64,000 bases of DNA. Source: Coriaria nepalensis (Eukaryota; Streptophyta; Magnoliopsida; Cucurbitales; Coriariaceae). Below are positions 61,676 through 64,000 of this stretch, in pieces (position 1 is the first letter of the stretch; each line of letters begins with the position of its first letter). The translations under genes and the position numbers were made by a program. The stretch lies in contig CP114481.1 of NCBI GenBank assembly GCA_027186245.1, forward strand, positions 46,097,501 to 46,161,500. The letters are read 5' to 3'. The notes beneath the pieces are model-generated. The model had not been told where the DNA came from, ran no database searches, and was given only the letters and a program-made list of their open reading frames with translations.

Positions 61676-64000
61676 AAATCATTTCAATAAGTCATTTCAA
61701 CTCAATATCTTCTTTCAAAGCAAGTCGAACGCATTCTATTTTTGCACTACAAACACAAGTTTTGTGCATAACTTGCAAATGATCAATGCAAGGAAAGTGT
61801 GCATTCGTTTAACCTTAAAATCATTTCAATGAGTCATTTCAAGTCAATATCTTCTTTCAATGCAAGTCGAACGAATTCTAGTTTTGCACTACAGACACAA
61901 CTTTTGTGCATAACTTGCAAATGATCATTGCAAGGAAAGTGTGCATTCGTTTAACCTTAAAATCATTTCAATCAGTCATTTCAAGTCAATATCTTCTTTC
62001 AAAGCAAGTCGAACGCATTCTATTTTTTCAGTACAAACACAAGTTTTGTGCATAACTTGCAAATGATCAATGCAAGGAAAGTGTGCATTCGTTTAACCTT
62101 AAAATCATTTCAATGAATCATTTCAAGTCAATAACTTATTTCAAAGCAAGTCGAACAAATTCTATTTTTGCACTACAAACACAAGTTTTGTGCATAACTT
62201 GCAAATGATCAATGCAAGGAAAGTGTCCATTCGTTTAACCTTAAAATCATTTCAATGAGTCATTTCAAGTCAATATCTTCTTTCAAAGCAATTCGAACGA
62301 ATTCTATTTTTTCACTACAAACACAACTTTTGTGCATAACTTGCAAATGATCATTGCAAGGAAAGTGTGTATTCGTTTAACCTTAAAATCATTTCAATGA
62401 GTCATTTCAAGTCAATATCTTCTTTCAAAGCAAGTCGAACGCATTCTATTTTTGCACTACAAACACAAGTTTTGTGCATAACTTGCAAATGATCAATGCA
62501 AGGAAAGTGTGCATTCGTTTAACCTTAAAATCATTTCAATGAGTCATTTCAAGTCAATATCTTCGTTCAAAGCAAGTCGAACAAATTCTATTTTTGCACT
62601 ACAAACACGAGTTTTGTGCATAACTTGCAAATGATCAATGCAAGGAAACTGTGCATTCATTTAACCTTAAAATCATTTCAATGAGTCATTTCAACTCAAT
62701 ATCTTCTTTCAAAGCAAGTCGAACGCATTCTATTTTTGCGCTACAAACACGAGTTTTGTGCATAACTTGCAAATGATCAATGCAAGGAAAGTGTGCATTC
62801 GTTTAACCTTAAAATCATTTCAATGAATCATTTCAAGTCAATAACTTATTTCAAAGCAAGTCGAACAAATTCTATTTTTGCACTACAAACACAAGTTTTG
62901 TGCATAACTTGCAAATGATCAATGCAAGGAAAGTGTGCATTCGTTTAACCTTAAAATCATTTCAATGAATCATTTCAAGTCAATAACTTATTTCAAAGCA
63001 AGTCGAACAAATTCTATTTTTGCACTACAAACACAAGTTTTGTGCATAACTTGCAAATGATCAATGCAAGGAAAGTGTCCATTCGTTTAACCTTAAAATC
63101 ATTTCAACGAGTCATTTCAACTCAATATCTTCTTTCAAAGCAAGTCGAACGCATTCTATTTTTGCACTACAGACACAAGTTTTGTGCATAACTTGCAAAT
63201 GATCAATGCAAGGAAAGTGTCCATTCGTTTAAACTTAAAATCATTTCAATGAGTCATTTCAACTCAATATCTTCTTTCAAAGCAAGTCGAAGGCATTTTA
63301 TTTTTGCACTACAAACACAAGTTTTGTGCATAACTTGCAAATGATCAATGCAAGGAAAGTGTGCATTCGTTTAATCTTAAAATCATTTCAATGAGTCATT
63401 TCAAGTCAATATCTTCTTTCAAAGCAAGTCGAACGCATTCTATTTTTGCACTACAGACACAAGTTTTGTGCATAACTTGCAAATGATCAATGCAAGGAAA
63501 GTGTCCATTCGTTTAACCTTAAAATCATTTCAATGAGTCATTTCAAGTCAATATCTTCTTTCAAACCAAGTCGAACGCATTCTATTTTTGCACTACAAAC
63601 ACAAGTTTTGTGCATAACTTGCAAATGATCAATGCAAGGAAAGTGTGCATTCGTTTAACCTTAAAATCATTTCAATGAGTCATTTCAAGTCAATATCTTC
63701 TTTCAATGCAAGTCGAACGAATTCTAGTTTTGCACTACAGACACAACTTTTGTGCATAACTTGCAAATGATCATTGCAAGGAAAGTGTGCATTCGTTTAA
63801 CCTTAAAATCATTTCAATCAGTCATTTCAAGTCAATATCTTCTTTCAAAGCAATTCGAACGAATTCTATTTTTTCACTACAAACACAAGTTTTGTGCATA
63901 ACTTGCAAATGATCAATGCAAGGAAAGTGTGCATTCGTTTAACCTTAAAATCATTTCAATGAGTCATTTCAAGTCAATATCTTCTTTCAAAGCAAGTCGA
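61676..64000. repeat. 18-unit higher-order repeat, copy 2, cut by the window end
   Basis: Second copy of the 2,556-bp unit. The match to copy 1 is still running at the last base, so further tandem copies may follow outside the window. The window ends inside a unit at ttcaaagcaagtcga. Confidence 0.85.

Larger units (their letters stand above)
1..64000. repeat. 142-bp satellite DNA array filling the window
   Basis: The same 142-bp unit recurs from the first to the last base. Successive aaagtgtgcattcg starts are at 1, 143, 285 and 427, and the last is at 63,923. About 450 complete units are present, all in one orientation, with no interruption by unique DNA or a mobile element. The consensus is about 33% G+C with T-runs and A-runs spread through the unit. 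Units differ from each other mostly by single substitutions at a limited set of positions, and these variants occur in linked combinations. Arrays of this size and uniformity are known from centromeric, pericentromeric and subtelomeric heterochromatin of eukaryotes. Which of these applies cannot be decided here, because no flank or kinetochore-protein data are available. I do not recognise the family name. Confidence 0.98.

Noticed and set aside
1..64000. CRISPR-like array of regular repeats
   Set aside because: The whole 142-bp unit repeats with no unique spacers, and units differ by point variants. This is tandem satellite, not repeat-spacer structure.
1..64000. Known satellite families such as alpha satellite, CentO, CentC or the Arabidopsis 178-bp repeat
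   Set aside because: The unit length and the sequence I can recall for these families do not match. No family name is assigned without a database search.

Overview
The whole 64,000-base window is one uninterrupted, head-to-tail array of a single AT-rich satellite DNA. I see no protein-coding gene, RNA gene, transposon, CRISPR array or unique sequence. The repeat unit is 142 bp. Counting from the first base, each unit starts with aaagtgtgcattcg and ends with gatcaatgcaagg. The last complete boundary is at 63,922/63,923, which gives about 450 full units plus a 78-bp partial unit, with a net gain of about 22 bases from small indels. A consensus unit read by eye is about 33% G+C. All units lie in the same orientation, and neither edge of the array is inside the window.

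A homogeneous satellite block this long points to a nuclear genome of a eukaryote, most likely (peri)centromeric or other constitutive heterochromatin. I do not recognise the family. The 142-bp length does not fit human alpha satellite (171 bp), mouse minor satellite (120 bp), Arabidopsis (about 178 bp), rice CentO (155 bp) or maize CentC (156 bp). A plant is plausible, but this is not shown by the sequence.

The information in the window is in how variant units are arranged. Diagnostic variants divide it into zones. Zone I (1 to about 15.3 kb) is a heterogeneous mixture with caacgaaaatg and tttcgaagc variants. Zone II (about 15.3-23.8 kb) is rich in the +1 aactaagc variant and in 9-unit and 20-unit duplications. 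Zone III (about 23.8-41.1 kb) is dominated by a near-perfect 46-unit (about 6.53 kb) tandem duplication followed by a 20-unit (about 2.84 kb) tandem duplication. Zone IV (about 41.1-50.2 kb) is transitional, with 6-unit and 20-unit repeats. Zone V (about 50.2-64 kb) carries a 42-unit (5,964 bp) duplication and an 18-unit (2,556 bp) duplication that is still running at the window end. These nested higher-order repeats at several scales indicate repeated unequal exchange or replication-based amplification, with local conversion-like patches.

Each unit also carries two short dyad-symmetry elements, a 13-bp internal direct repeat and three CpGs. The CpGs show many C-to-T or G-to-A variants, consistent with methylation and deamination. 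Short open frames exist here and there, but they are by-products of the repeat and of small indels, not genes.
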